A DNA stretch of 64,000 nucleotides from the NCBI GenBank assembly GCA_024449915.1, contig JAMZAV010001718.1:186001-250000 (forward strand), written 5' to 3'. The position numbers and the translations under genes were made by a program. Source of the DNA: Sweltsa coloradensis (Eukaryota > Arthropoda > Insecta > Plecoptera > Chloroperlidae). Shown piece after piece: positions 23,001 to 34,021 of this stretch. Below the pieces are notes generated by a model. That model was not told the origin of the DNA. It saw only the letters and a program-made list of their open reading frames with translations, and searched no databases. The first letter of the stretch is position 1. The number at the start of each line of letters is the position of its first letter.

Positions 23001-26000
23001 CAAAAGTCATTATATTTATTTATAAAATCATCGTTATCATTGTACTGTAAGTGACCAAAGAGCATAGATGATAACATATTTTATGGGTTAAATAATTGGT
23101 TTGTAAAAATAAAAATAAATGGAACGTGAGTGGGAGTTTATTCAGTCGAGTGAAATTTTAACCGGTATTTTGCCAGACACTCTAAATAATAATTATTTAT
23201 TATTGTTGTTCAGAACACACAGAACACATTCCGTCTACTTACCGACTGGAAACTCTTCATGATGCAATGGATGAAACACTGAAACGAAAAAATAACTATA
23301 AATAAAATGTTAAAGTCTGTGTTAGTTAACTTTGCACCTTCCCTTGTTTTAGGACAGACATACCGTCAGACAAAAGGGAATGTTCACAAAGTCCAAATAT
23401 TGATGTGGGTGTAAGAAATTGATAGGGGACACATTTGGCAGTTGGCAAATGTAGCTGTTCGCTCGGCCAAGAAGCATCCGACGTATATAAAACGTTGCAT
23501 ATTTTGTCAATAATGCATGTATGGACAGCCCTACAGTCGTAGATTTGTAAAACTTGTTCTTAATACGTCAGAAAAAATCACGAATTAAAGTCAATTTTGG
23601 ACTTTTTAACAAAATCAAAAATCGTGAAAAACAAATGATTTGTTAAAAATTATTTAAAAACAAATTTATGAAAAGTTTGACCGTAGAGCCCTATACTTCC
23701 ACTTCCGTGACAACTGCCCAAACTTCAACCACCTGCGGTGTCAGTCAGCCGAGCGAACAGCAATTTGCTTAAAACGCATGTCCTATATTCTCTTAAGAAC
23801 ATCATTACTGCAATTAAAACCAATTTAAAGTAAATATTTTAAATTCTATTGAGGCACAAAGTTTGTAGTATTTTATTTTCGGCTCAAACAGCACGAGACG
23901 TCAAGATTTGGGTCTAGAGCACGCTAAATTTTAAATTTTTATCGTGGGAAACCTGTTATAGGGCATGCAATTAGCCCCTCTTCAGGTGAACTAGGTATGT
24001 GCGGATAGGAAATCGTGAAGGGATGTCCGAGGGCTGTTTAAGAGGACATAATCCCTTGCATTCGCCTTAACGACTCAGGAAAACCTCGCAGTAAAAACCT
24101 TCAGACACAATTGCCGGTCCCGACGGGATTCGAACCCGAGACCTCCCGAATAAGAGTCGACCGCTTAGCGCCCGAGCCAACACTGTCGCGATAGAGCACG
24201 CAAGAGCATTATTGACCAATGCGCAAAGCTGTTTAATGTCTTTGGATCAATGATTCTAGATTAGATTCTTCTAGATTACACAGTTATTATCTGTTTGGCA
24301 TTACCTTATTGGACGATTCGTAATAATAGCTAATAGTGACGTAGTGGCTCGTTTTCCCTGCCATTATTACTAGTGCAACTTTCAGCTTCCTTTTATAAAT
24401 GAAAATCTTATCAAATAAAACAAATATGATTAACTATTCAGAATGTGATAAAGATTTTTTTTAAAAAACAAGGAACATTCCCTATTAGCTAGGTTGTTTA
24501 ATTTATTATTGATTTGATCAAATTAAAGTGTATGAGGGATAAACACATTTAAAGTACAAATTACAATGTGACAAAGATTAGTCCCGTGTTTGCGAAACTA
24601 AAAATGTTCAACTTGTTGAATTGTCAATTTTTTCTGAGAAATCAGTTATTGAATTTATTAGAAAAGTAAATCTGTAACTATATTATAAACACGAAACCCA
24701 GTATACATATTATATTTTTGACGGGAACTGCGAGTCAGTTTATGTTATAAAAAATGAAACTATATAACAGGTAGTAACGTTATAAATATAAATCATTGGA
24801 CTTTTTCACTGTTAGTTAACAAAATATTTATTTAAATGTGATATTTCGATTTCTTTCCAGAAATCTTTATCAAAAAACATCAAATCATCAAATGTTTTAT
24901 AAATATTTCTGGAAAGAAATCGAAATATCACATTTTAATAAATATTTTGTTAACTAACAGTGAAAAAGTCCAATGATTTATGTTTATATCAGTTTATCTT
25001 GATGTCACATTAAAACCCCAATAACATACATCCCAACCCAACATTTACGTGAAGTAGGAATTAGCTATGTAATATTTTTACAAATTATTCGTAGAGGCCT
25101 ACCTCAGATTATTATTCAGCAAGTAAAATCCAGCATTATTTCAGATTTTGCCCGTTTTGCTTTTTAAATATGCAATACGTACCTTGAACTTCTGGTTGAC
25201 CGTGCCATTCATAGCCATGAAGTGAGTTAGACTCTCTGAAAAGAAAGAAATATGTAAATTAACCAAAATGTCGTAACTTTGTAGCACAATACTTCATTTT
25301 AATCTGAATTTTACGCTACCAAAGTTTGTACCTATGTAATTGTGTCTGCGAATTGACAACACTCGTGATGTCAATATTATCGACTTTGTGTAATGAAAGG
25401 TATATACACAGAACAGAAGTAACCATACATTCACAATAATTAGCTACCTATTAATTGTTTTCACGTATTTCACTCAAAATTATCTTCATTTATATTTAAT
25501 TATACATTCCCTTTTATTTTCACAACTTTGTAAAATTATAATTCTGGATAGGAACGTGTCAACCTCTCAAAGATGTTGAACCGTTGAATCACAGATAAAG
25601 TATAATTAATTTTTAATTTCGTTGGAAACCTGCCCAGGGTGAAATGAATGTACCGTGTCTTACTAGGTATGAAAATGACAATTTTTGTGAAGGGATGTCA
25701 GACTCATTCCTTGCATTCGTATTTACGATTGAAGAAAACCGCGGAAAAAAACTTCAGTTAGGATTGCCGGTCTCGACGGTATTTGAACCCGAGACCTCCC
25801 GAATCAGAGTCACTGTCGGTTTTTAGATAAAATATTACACTGTAATCACTTATGACACACGTAAAAAAAAAAATCACCTACAGCTAAATTCATATCACAT
25901 AAAACTTGGCCAAGTAAACTAAGACTCCTCACATAAAGCTCTTTATAACTATATTGCGGACTCAATTAAAATATTTTCAAGCTATGACTGTTTCAAACAT

Positions 26001-29000
26001 AAATTAAAACATACTTTAATCTAAAAGCATACTATTGTCTTATTAATTACCTAAATGATACACTCACAAAAATTCCTGTTATTACTTGATATTGTTGATT
26101 AACTGTATATGAAGTGAACTTTATTACTTTTCAATAATATTATTTACAATTATTACTTATTATGTGTTCCAAATAATGACAAATTCTCATAATCTTAGTA
26201 TTAGTAAACTTGATTTTAAGTTTGCGTAAGGACACATACACTAAAAATTATGTTGTAATATGAAATGTACAATTTCTTAAATATTTTTACATTATTTCGA
26301 TTGAAATATTCAGTTACGGATAATTTCTACAAGAAATGTTGAGCTAGAAATAGTGTCATGAACTCAAAGAAAGCAAATTGCGTCCGTTTTTTACATTGCT
26401 AACAAAAATTGTTAAAATCAACCGTTATAATTTCAATAGTAAGTCTCAATATGTGTAAGTTCATTAGTTACCGGCGTCAGAAAGTTCCACCTCCGCCCGG
26501 CACCTAGTATCCACCTCCAGCGCCTGGTCGAAGATTCGTCCACTCAGCTCAGTTGTCTGGGCCTGGAACAATTCATTCATTAATTCACGATTAAAATTAA
26601 CAATAAGTAACATAACTAGGAAAACGCTAGATTGCCGCTACGCCGCGTTGATGGATGAGCGTATTTGTAAGTTTTTAGTTTGCGTGGGACCACTTTTCCT
26701 TTGCAAGTGCTTTTTGTGAATGCATTGTAAATGATTGTTGTCAAGTTTCTCTTGTTACTTTTGTTATTATAAACCTCAAAAAACTCATATTAAAACATTT
26801 ATTTCTATGGATTCTGGCTATATTTTTCAACATTTTCTTTCAAAAGGTACTTCATCACCATAACCTTAATGCCCATGAAAATGTGAACATTGTAGCCCCA
26901 CCTTTTTGGTCAGAATCGGCCCAAATGTGACGAAAATATCGTCCTAAAAATCGAAAAACACATATTCAAACCTTTTTTTCTATGCATTCTGGATAACTTT
27001 TTCAACTTTTTCTTTCAAAAGGTACTTACTACATTACCATAACCTTCATGTCTATGTGAAATATGAACGTTGTAGCCCCACCCGTTTGGTCAGAATCGGC
27101 CCAAATGTGACGAAAATATCGCACTTAAAATAAAAAATAAATCATATTTAAACCTTTATTTCTATGGATTCTAGCTATTTTTTCAACTTTTTCTTTCAAA
27201 AGGTACTACATTACCATAACCTTAATGTCCATGTGAAATATAAACGTTGTAGCCCCACTTGTTTGGTCAGAATCGGCCCAAATGTGACGAAAATATCGCA
27301 CTAAAAATCGAAAAACTCATATTAAAACCATTATTTCTATGGATTCTGTCTAACGTTTTCAACCTTTTCTTTCAAAAGGTACTACATCACCATAATCTTA
27401 ATGTCCATGTGAAATATGAACGTTGTAGCCCCACCCGTTTGGTCAGAAATGGCCCAAATGTCACGAAAATATCGCACTAAAAATCGAAAAAATCGTAAAA
27501 GTACGATATTCATGAGAAATATTTCTTTGATTGTACCCAAAAACAATACAGCTCTAAGTTTAGAGAAAACGAAGGTCCCCTCAAATTTTCATCAAGATCG
27601 CATATGCCGTTTGCCCGGTAGAGAACGAACAAACAGACAAAAAAACAAACAAAAAAAAAACATTGGAGCTAAATTTTTTGGGGGTCAGTGAAATTGAAGT
27701 CTTCGCTTCGCTCATCCAACAAACCTGAATGTAGACGCTCAGCGTCCAGAGTGCAGTACTTTCGTACTTTTCGGATTACATTCATTACATTCTTGTTCTG
27801 TTTTCGCCCTCCGACAGATAACTAAATACCTATTTCTCGTTCATATAGCCCTTTTATCCATTTAAAGTCACAGATTTTTCGTGAGAGTCTTGAAAGTCCA
27901 CAAAAAATGCGATTTTTGATCGATATAGTAGGTCCAAAAGTTTAGTGTCACATAACCATAATTGGCATGTGTAAGGATTTTATTTTCATATGTTTATGAA
28001 AATGCAACGAGATGAGCGGTATACAGGAATAAAAGTGTACTGTAATACGGTCACGCTGTTGCTAGAAGAATACAATAATTTAAAGTTTAAAATGTTTTCC
28101 ACAATGATCTAACATTTTAGCCAAATATAACAGGTACATTAGAGAAGAGTCTTCATGAGACAGACATGTATACACGGCACGCTAGTAAGCACTCAAATTC
28201 AAATGTAGAACGCTCTGGAGAAAAATTGAAACGTTATACGTGAATTCTAAAATGCACAAGACACAGATATTTGTATGCAGAACAACATAAAACAAACATG
28301 TGTGTAATAAACTATACCATTGTTACGCATAAAAGTCGACGCAACGGGAAAAAGAAGAGGTTGCTCCCGCCGCATTGGTGATTAGTAGGGTTTATTACCG
28401 GTACATAAAGAAATTCTGTTTGTTGCATGTTCTTCTGCATAAAAATACCTGTCTTGTGCATTTTATAATTCACGTATATGTCGTTTCAATTTTTCTCCAG
28501 AGCGTTGTACAACTGAATTTGAGTGCTGACGAGCGCGCCAATGTCTTAAGGGTACGGGAGTTCCTAAAAGAGCGAGCGAAACTACTTATTATCAAAGTCC
28601 CCCGTCTGAGCCCGGGGTATAGAGTTGGCCTAGAGCATGGCTCTGCTAATCGTACAAGGCGATTCAAGAGAAAAAAATCCACCTCGCAAACATCAGCTAG
28701 TAAGAGGGGAGTATTACCCCCCGAAACTAGAGGCGAGCTCTGACAATCGTTGTCGGGGACGTCTCCTCCCTTCCTTTCACGACCTCCTCGACAACGATGA
28801 CAATGACAACACGAACGATGACAAAGACGATGACGACTGCGACGTGAGAAGTGAGAACCCCCTTTCCACCCCCTACACCCGTGGCTGGTTCTGACCAGCA
28901 TGGGACCCTCCTCCCCATATTCCCTAGACAAGAGTAGTGCATTATGACCTAACGGTTGACACGCCCTTAATCCAAATATACCAAAAACTTATCAAATATA

Positions 29001-31990
29001 GTCGAAGAATACAAAAATAAAATCTTTTGCCTAGCGTTTTATGGTGGAAGTGCCAGATATAGAGAATGTTCGAACTTTCTGGGGGGGCTAGCCACTCCCG
29101 TCTCACCCCCAGGGTCACCAAAGACATTCTGTATCATCCTTGTAAAAGGGAAATGCCAACAATCAGGGACACTGCCAAGTTTTTCTGGTAAAATCGAAGA
29201 AACACTTCTACTAAAAATAGTAAAATATTGCACTTTATACGATTTTTCGTGCAACTTTGTGTATCTGTGAACTTATAATGTTACGATTTTTGGTACAATC
29301 AAATAAACATTTCTCATTTTAAATAGCTAGATTTGGTAAATTAATTAAAATTACGCCGCGTCGATTATTCATTTATAATAATAATAATAATAATGTCACT
29401 TTTAATCTTCAAAATTCAATTTTTACATTACATTTACATTACAGGTTTTATATCATTTTTATTTTATTCTAATACTGATAGCTTAAAAGCTAAAAACACA
29501 AATAAATAAATATAAATAAAAATACATAAAAAATAGTAGTAAATTGAAGAATGCTCACATAAGTTAAAACTTGTGTGTGAGCGTTTCATACATTGTAAAA
29601 TTATATTTTATAAAGATGGTTTAGGATGTTTTTTTTCTCCATAAACAAAAATACATAATTAATAATAATAATAATAATTAATGCAATAGGCCTAATTATT
29701 ATTCTCGATAGAACTAAATAAAATTGTCATAAATTAAAAGAAATAGACTAATACAATTAAAATTGTTATTATTTTTTTAGAGATCTTGTTTCACATTATA
29801 TTAATTATGACGTTTCACGTTTCAGCCAAATAAATACATAATCGGCGCTCCTGTGAAATGACCAAACAAAATAATTTAAATTGTAATATTCCAGGCCGCG
29901 AAAGCCTTCGTTTTGAAATAAGTAAATAAATAATTGGATGAGCGAAGCGAAGACTTCAATTTCACCGACCCCCCAAAAAATTTAGCTCGGGTGTTTTTTT
30001 GTTTTTTTTTTTGTTTTTTTTTTTGTTTTTTTGTTTGTTTTTCTGTCTGTTTGTTCGCTCTCTACCGGGCAAACGGCATATGCGATCTGGATGAAAATTT
30101 GGCAGGACCTTCGAAATCTCTGAACTTAGACTTGCCACGTTTTTGGGTACAATCGAAGAAATATTTCTCATGAATATCGTACTTTTACGATTTTTTTCGA
30201 TTTTTTGGGCGATATTTTCGTGCCATTTGGGCCAATTCTGACCAAACGGGTGAAGCTAAAACGTTCATATTATACATGGACATTAAGGTTATGGTGATTT
30301 AGTACATTTTGAAAGAAAAAGTTGAAAAAGTTAGCCAGAATCTATAGAAATAAAGCTTTTAATATAAGATTTTTGGTTTTTTGTACGATATTTTCGTGCC
30401 ATTTGGGCCAATTCTGACCAAACGGGTGGGGTTTCAACGTTCATATTATACATGGACATTAAGGTTATGGTGATGTAGTACCTTTTGAAAGAAAAAGTCG
30501 AAAAAGTTAGCCAGAATCCATAGAAATAAAGCTTTTAATATAAGTTTTTTACGTTAATAATACCAATTGACAAGAAACAAAAGAAAATTGACAACATTCA
30601 CCTACAATGCGTAGGCAGCAAAACAAAGCACTTGCAAAAGTAAAGATATCCCAAGCAAACTTAAAACTTTAAAAAGCTCATCCATCAACGCGGCGGGACT
30701 TTAGCGTTTTCCTAGTATATGAATGAATATGAACTACCACCGGCTCAACAACCGGCTCAACAACGGCATCAACATCATCTTCATCCACAAGACCAACCTT
30801 TTAAGAAGTGTCCTACTAAATTGTTGGATGAGCGAAGCGAAGACTTCAATTTCACCGACCCCCCAAAAAATTTAGCTCCGTTGTTTTTTTTTTTTTTGTT
30901 TGTTTGTTTGTTTGTTTGTTTTTTTTTTTGTTTTTCCGTCTGTTTGTTCGCTCTCTACCGGGCAAACGGCATATGCGATCTTGATGAAAATTTGACACGA
31001 CCTTCGTTTTCTCTGAACTTAGACTTGCCACGTTTTTGGGTACAATCGAAGAAATATTTCTCATGAATATCGTACTTTTACGATTTTTTTCGATTTTTAG
31101 GGCGATATTTTCGTGCCATTTGGGCCAATTCTGACCAAACGGGTGGGGCTACAACGTTCATATTTCACATGAACATTAAGGTAATGGTGATGTATTGCTT
31201 TCTGAAAGAAAAAGTTGAAAAAGTTAGCCAGAATCGAGAGAAAAAAAGTTTTTAATATACGTTTTTTGACTTTTTTTGCGATATTTTTGTGCCATTTAGG
31301 CCAATTCTGACCAAACGGGTGTGAGCTACAACGTTCATATTATACATGCACATTAGGGTAATGGTTATGTAGTACCTTTTGAAAGAAAAAGTGGAAAATT
31401 TAGCCAGAATCCATAGAATTAAAGCTTTTAATACAAGTTTTTTACGGTAAATAATACCAATTGACAAGAAACAAAAGAAACTTGACAACATTCACCTACA
31501 ATGCGTAGGCAGCAAAACAAAGCACTTGCAAAAGTAAAGATATCCCACGCAAACTAAAACCTTTAAAAAGCTCATCCATCAACGCGGCGGGACTTTAGCG
31601 TTTTCCTAGTACATGGACATTAAGGTTATGGTGATGTAGTACCTTTTGAAAGAAAAAGTTGAAAAAGTTAGCCAGAATCCATAGAAATAAAGCTTTTAAT
31701 ATAAGTTTTTTACGGTAAATAATACCAATTGACAGGTAACAATAGAAACTTGACAACAATCACCTACAATGCGTAGGCAGCAAAACAAAGCACTTGCTAA
31801 AGTAAAGATATCCCACACAAACTAAAAATTTTAAAAAGCTCATCCATCAACGCGGCGGGACTTTAGCGTTTTCCTAGTTATTTATAATTTTAAGTGGATT
31901 AATTCAATAAAATCTTACCGTAGCGCAGGCCATGAAGGCCGCTGCGGCGAGGGCAAGCAGGGGTAGTTGTTGATGTCTTGAAGTCTTCAT
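19903..31990 (-). CDS. Odorant-binding protein (classic six-Cys OBP), seven exons
   Basis: The predicted 175-residue secreted protein binds small hydrophobic ligands, as OBPs do in sensillum lymph or other body fluids. CDS exons (minus): 31990-31919, 26562-26472, 25235-25183, 23278-23243, 22848-22746, 21911-21847, 20010-19903. Every junction has GT/AG and the phases (0,1,0,0,1,0) all fit. Residues 1 to about 24 form a signal peptide with a Leu/Ala-rich core. Six cysteines follow at 45, 73, 77, 115, 124 and 133, giving C-x27-C-x3-C-x37-C-x8-C-x8-C. The C2-x3-C3 and C5-x8-C6 spacings are diagnostic of classic OBPs. The start ATG at 31990 lies 21 bp below an initiator and has an immediate signal peptide. 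After C6 comes an unusual tail of about 42 residues with PPP and PPPPP runs. No frame damage is seen, so the gene looks functional. The subfamily and species are not assignable by eye. Confidence 0.93.
20992..21615. mobile_element. Foldback element with about 300-bp inverted arms
   Basis: The sequence starts TTAAGGCTATTCGACCG and ends CGGTCGAATAGCCTTAA. The arms pair along nearly their whole length, meeting near 21310 at 'cgtttggcggta' and 'taccgccaaacg'. TTAA at both ends would fit a TTAA target duplication. It lies in OBP intron 6. The two open frames across it are mirror images of each other, not genes. Confidence 0.85.
21847..21911 (-). CDS. OBP exon 6 (carries C5 and C6)
   Basis: Acceptor tttccag|TTGGG, donor ATG|gtaagt. 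It encodes 'GADACDTAYQVHLCYFNSNP', with the canonical C-x8-C spacing. Confidence 0.92.
22746..22848 (-). CDS. OBP exon 5 (carries C4)
   Basis: Acceptor ttccag|ATG, donor ACCG|gtgag, 34 codons plus one base. It ends 'KMVHDCKET', which carries Cys115. The internal ATG at the acceptor is not the start codon. Confidence 0.92.
23243..23278 (-). CDS. OBP exon 4 (carries C2 and C3)
   Basis: A 36-bp micro-exon between tttcag and TCG|gtaag encoding C-F-I-H-C-I-M-K-S-F-Q-S. The C-x3-C signature lies entirely inside it. Gene predictors may miss it. Confidence 0.9.
23955..24200 (-). mobile_element. tRNA-derived SINE
   Basis: On the minus strand, about 24190-24110 is tRNA-like: an A box around 'gttggctcgggcgctaagcg' and a B box 'gggttcgaatcccg'. 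A body follows ('gcgaatgcaagggatta..', 'agcccctcttcaggtg' in plus orientation) shared with 25640-25815 and 53217-53395. It lies in OBP intron 3. Confidence 0.75.
24782..24988. mobile_element. Foldback (MITE-like) inverted repeat
   Basis: The arms are about 90 bp. 'aatcattggactttttcact' at about 24791 and its complement 'agtgaaaaagtccaatgatt' at about 24959 mark the outer part, and 'ttcgatttctttccagaaat' pairs near the loop. It lies in OBP intron 3 and is almost perfectly paired, so it is probably recent. Confidence 0.85.
25183..25235 (-). CDS. OBP exon 3
   Basis: Acceptor ttttcag|AG, donor AAG|gtacg, 53 bp. It encodes 'SLTHFMAMNGTVNQKFK' immediately before C2. Confidence 0.9.
25640..25815 (-). 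mobile_element. tRNA-derived SINE, second copy
   Basis: It matches the 23955 copy. The plus-strand order is 'gtgaagggatgtcaga', 'ccttgcattcgtatttacga', 'ttgccggtctcgacggtatt' and 'gaacccgagacctcccgaat'. It is truncated within the tRNA-like head and lies in OBP intron 2. Confidence 0.7.
26472..26562 (-). CDS. OBP exon 2 (carries C1)
   Basis: Acceptor ttccag|GCC, donor GCCG|gtaac, 30 codons plus one base. It encodes the mature N-terminus and Cys45 in 'EVDTRCRAEVEL'. Confidence 0.9.
26616..27719 (-). mobile_element. Helitron-like family B element with four internal tandem units
   Basis: The minus-strand 3' end is the CTAG at 26616-26619 with hairpin and GCTCATCC. The 5' end is TTGGATGAGCGAAGCGAAG at 27719. 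The interior has about four tandem units of roughly 178 bp (26770-27482), each containing 'tttctttcaaaaggtac', 'ccataacctt' and 'aatcggcccaaatgtgacg'. It lies in OBP intron 1. Confidence 0.85.
28179..28543. mobile_element. MITE with about 110-bp terminal inverted repeats
   Basis: 'agcactcaaattcaa' near 28190 pairs with 'ttgaatttgagtgct' style sequence near 28515-28530. Pairing continues through 'gaacgctctggagaaaaatt' (28209) against 'atttttctccagagcgtt' (28489-28506) and through 'aaaatgcacaagac'. A short unique centre remains. It lies in OBP intron 1. Confidence 0.8.
28780..28905. repeat. Dispersed repeat, second copy
   Basis: It shares the GACGA-rich stretch and 'gtggctggttctgaccagca' with 2570-2800. 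Overlapping open frames on both strands are produced by its repetitive composition. Confidence 0.45.
29800..29934 (+). mobile_element. Possible Penelope-like element 3' fragment
   Basis: 'ccgcgaaagccttcg' at about 29895 resembles 'tccgcgaaagtcttca' at the 3' end of the 4437-5690 element. Both are followed by an A/T-rich simple tail. The rest of this stretch is too diverged to align by eye. Confidence 0.4.
29935..30715 (+). mobile_element. Helitron-like family B element
   Basis: 5' end TTGGATGAGCGAAGCGAAG, 3' end GCTCATCC, hairpin AACGC..GCGTT and CTAG at 30712-30715. Two internal tandem units. A T/GT tract near 29995-30050 explains the spurious hydrophobic frames. It lies in OBP intron 1. 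Confidence 0.85.
30825..31609 (+). mobile_element. Helitron-like family B element
   Basis: It has the same ends and module order as the 29935 copy, with CTAG at 31606-31609. Two internal units. The 3' end directly adjoins a further truncated copy. Confidence 0.85.
31611..31877 (+). mobile_element. Helitron-like family B, 3' part fused behind the previous copy
   Basis: It begins inside the last internal unit ('acatggacattaaggtta') one base after the previous CTAG and ends in its own hairpin and CTAG at 31874-31877. Its end is 41 bp from the last base of OBP exon 1. Confidence 0.8.
31919..31990 (-). CDS. OBP exon 1 (signal peptide)
   Basis: 24 codons, M-K-T-S-R then LPLLALAAAAFMACA: a textbook signal peptide. 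The donor is ACG|gtaag, phase 0. Confidence 0.9.
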
Positions 31991-32008
31991 CTTGAAGTTT
32001 CTCTCAAC

Positions 32009-32045
32009 ACTGACTTGGCATTTTTGTGACACGGGCCTTTTTATA
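32009..32045 (-). promoter_or_regulatory. OBP core promoter: TATA box and initiator
   Basis: On the minus strand TATAAAAAG runs from 32045 to 32037, and the arthropod-type initiator TCAGT runs from 32013 to 32009 with its A at 32011. The first T of the TATA box is 34 bp upstream of that A. The implied 5' leader before the ATG is about 20 bases. Confidence 0.7.
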
Positions 32046-32119
32046 CACTCGCGGCAATTATCGATGATAGGGCAAAGTCGAGGGAGGTAATTCATCCGAA
32101 ATAAGTTCATTTTAATGCA

Positions 32120-32555
32120 TGCCTTTACCGCTTTACTACTTGAAACTATACAGGCGGGAAAAACATATCATTACAGGGAAATTATTTGACTATTATAACG
32201 AAGAAAATTGTGTGTTTGCTATGCATGAATTAGAATTTCCGCTGTAAAAAAGTATAGTAATTATCATTGAACTACTCCAAGGATTTTCCTAAGATTTATG
32301 CTTGACCGGGCCAAGACAAAGTAAACGTGATATTATCAACGTAGTCTACTTTCGGATAGACTTGCCATAGCTGTGATTTTTTTGAAGTAATTTTTTCTAA
32401 ATCTTTTGAATAATAGTTTTTCTGCATGTTTTCCTTATTCTGTACTAGGCATTTTATGTGGTGTGTTCTCAATATTTCCCTCGTCTTCCAATTCGTTGTC
32501 ATTATTTCCTTTATTGTTTTTTGTATTCTTAATAAATAAATAAATTCTTATTAAT
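32120..32555. other. 5' flank of the OBP gene, nothing further recognised
   Basis: Upstream of the TATA box I see no clear element until the Helitron-like copy at 32556. The short TAAATAAATAAAT run before it resembles a retroelement tail. Confidence 0.35.
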
Positions 32556-33357
32556 TGGATGAGCGTAGCGAGCGTAGCGAGCGAAGTGAAGACTTCAATT
32601 TGACTTTCTGTTTTTTTGTTTGTTTTTCACTTACGTTACCCCAAGAAAAATAGCTCGGGTGTTTTGTTTTTTGTTAGTTTTTCTGTCTGTTTGTTCGCTC
32701 TCTACCGGGCAAACGGCACATGCGATCTTGATAAAAATTGGAGGGGACCTTCGAAATCTCTGAACTTAGACTTGCTACGTTTTTGGGTACAATCGAAGAA
32801 ATATTTCTCATGAATATCGTACTTTTACGATTTTTTCCGATTTTTAGTGCGATATTTTCGTGACATTTGGGCCGATTCTGACCAAACGGGTGAGGCTACA
32901 ACTTTCATATTTCACATGGACATTAAGGTAATGGTGATGTATTGCTTTCTGAAAGAAAAAGTTGAAAAAGTTAGACAGAATCTATAGAAATTAAGCTTTT
33001 AATATAAGTTTTTTTGATTTTTTTGTGCAATATTTTCGTGCCATTTGGGCCAATTCTGCCCAAACGGGTGGGGCTACAACGTTCATATTATACATGGACA
33101 TTAAGGTTATGGTGATGTAGTACCTTTTGAAAGAAAAAGTTGAAAAAGTTAGCCAGAATCCATAGAAATAAAGTTTTAATATAAGTTTTTTACGGTAAAT
33201 AATACCAATTGACAAGTTACAATAGAAACTTGACAACAATCACCTACAATGCGTAGGCAGCAAAACAAAGCACTTGCAAAAGTAAAGATATCCCACGCAA
33301 ACTAAAAACTTCCAAAAGCTCATCCATCAACGCGGCGGGACTTAAGCGTTTTCCTAG
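32556..33357 (+). mobile_element. Helitron-like family B element
   Basis: It starts TTGGATGAGCGTAGCGAGCG and ends with hairpin and CTAG at 33354-33357. Two internal units. The hairpin loop shows one change from the 31609 copy. Confidence 0.85.
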
Positions 33358-33362
33358 TTTAG

Positions 33363-33480
33363 AGTCCACCCACTAAGACACAGAACGAATCATCAGCGGG
33401 AAACTGAGCCCACCCTGTCGACGCCGACTCCAACGACGAGTGAATAATGGCCAACCAGAGATCGGTACTGCGGTTGGGCA
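33363..33480. repeat. Dispersed repeat (three copies in window)
   Basis: 'gagtccacccacta', 'gggaaactgagcccaccctg' and 'cgacgagtgaataatggcca' match 37968-38060 and the complement of 18790-18915. Ends and class are unknown; a SINE is possible. Confidence 0.5.
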
Positions 33481-33636
33481 CGATCCAGGATCCACCCGCG
33501 GGAGACAGACTTTTCAGTTTCAATGTTAATGCGATACTTTGTGATGTGATGTGACGAAGGAATTTGAACGTATAGACACGTCGCGTCCAAAATACAATAA
33601 TTCGAATTTATATGACATGTTGTTTTGCGTTATCAA

Positions 33637-34021
33637 CAGCCTTGGGCACGTTCCCCCCAAAAAGGAACTTTGAAAAGGAAAGTTATTTCTGCCTAAAAAG
33701 GAACTGAGACGTTCCTCGTTCCTCAAAAGAATAATAAATGTGATAAGAGTTAATTCATTACTTTTATTTATTAAAAGCGAGTCCCAGGCCATCCTACGAG
33801 GGCGGCGCCATTTTCGAAAACACAAGATGTCACAAGATATTTTTCATACTGCAGTATACGATATAAGGTACTAGAATTCGACGGGATTACGACGGCGAAA
33901 GGAACTTATAAAGGAATTTCCAACGAAATAGTAACTTTGACGTTACAAGTTCCTGATCTAAGAAAAGGAACGCGTTCCTACAAAATTTCCTGAAAAAGGA
34001 ACGCGTTCCTCCCCAAGACTG
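33637..34021. mobile_element. hAT-type MITE with 8-bp target duplication
   Basis: It is flanked by GTTATCAA at 33629-33636 and 34022-34029. The termini are CAGCCTTGGG and, complemented, CAGTCTTGGG. Inside each end are repeated GGAAC/GTTCC motifs, including 'ggaacgcgttcct' twice. Non-coding. Confidence 0.88.

Noticed and set aside
24110..24190. Functional tRNA gene
   Set aside because: The A and B boxes are good but the sequence continues into a SINE body shared with two other loci.
28375..28931. Frames of 122 and 153 codons on opposite strands
   Set aside because: They run through a MITE arm and a dispersed GACGA-rich repeat and have no domain resemblance or splice context.
29934..31066. 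Membrane-protein-like frames with poly-Phe tracts
   Set aside because: They are the T-tract module of Helitron-like family B and recur in every copy.
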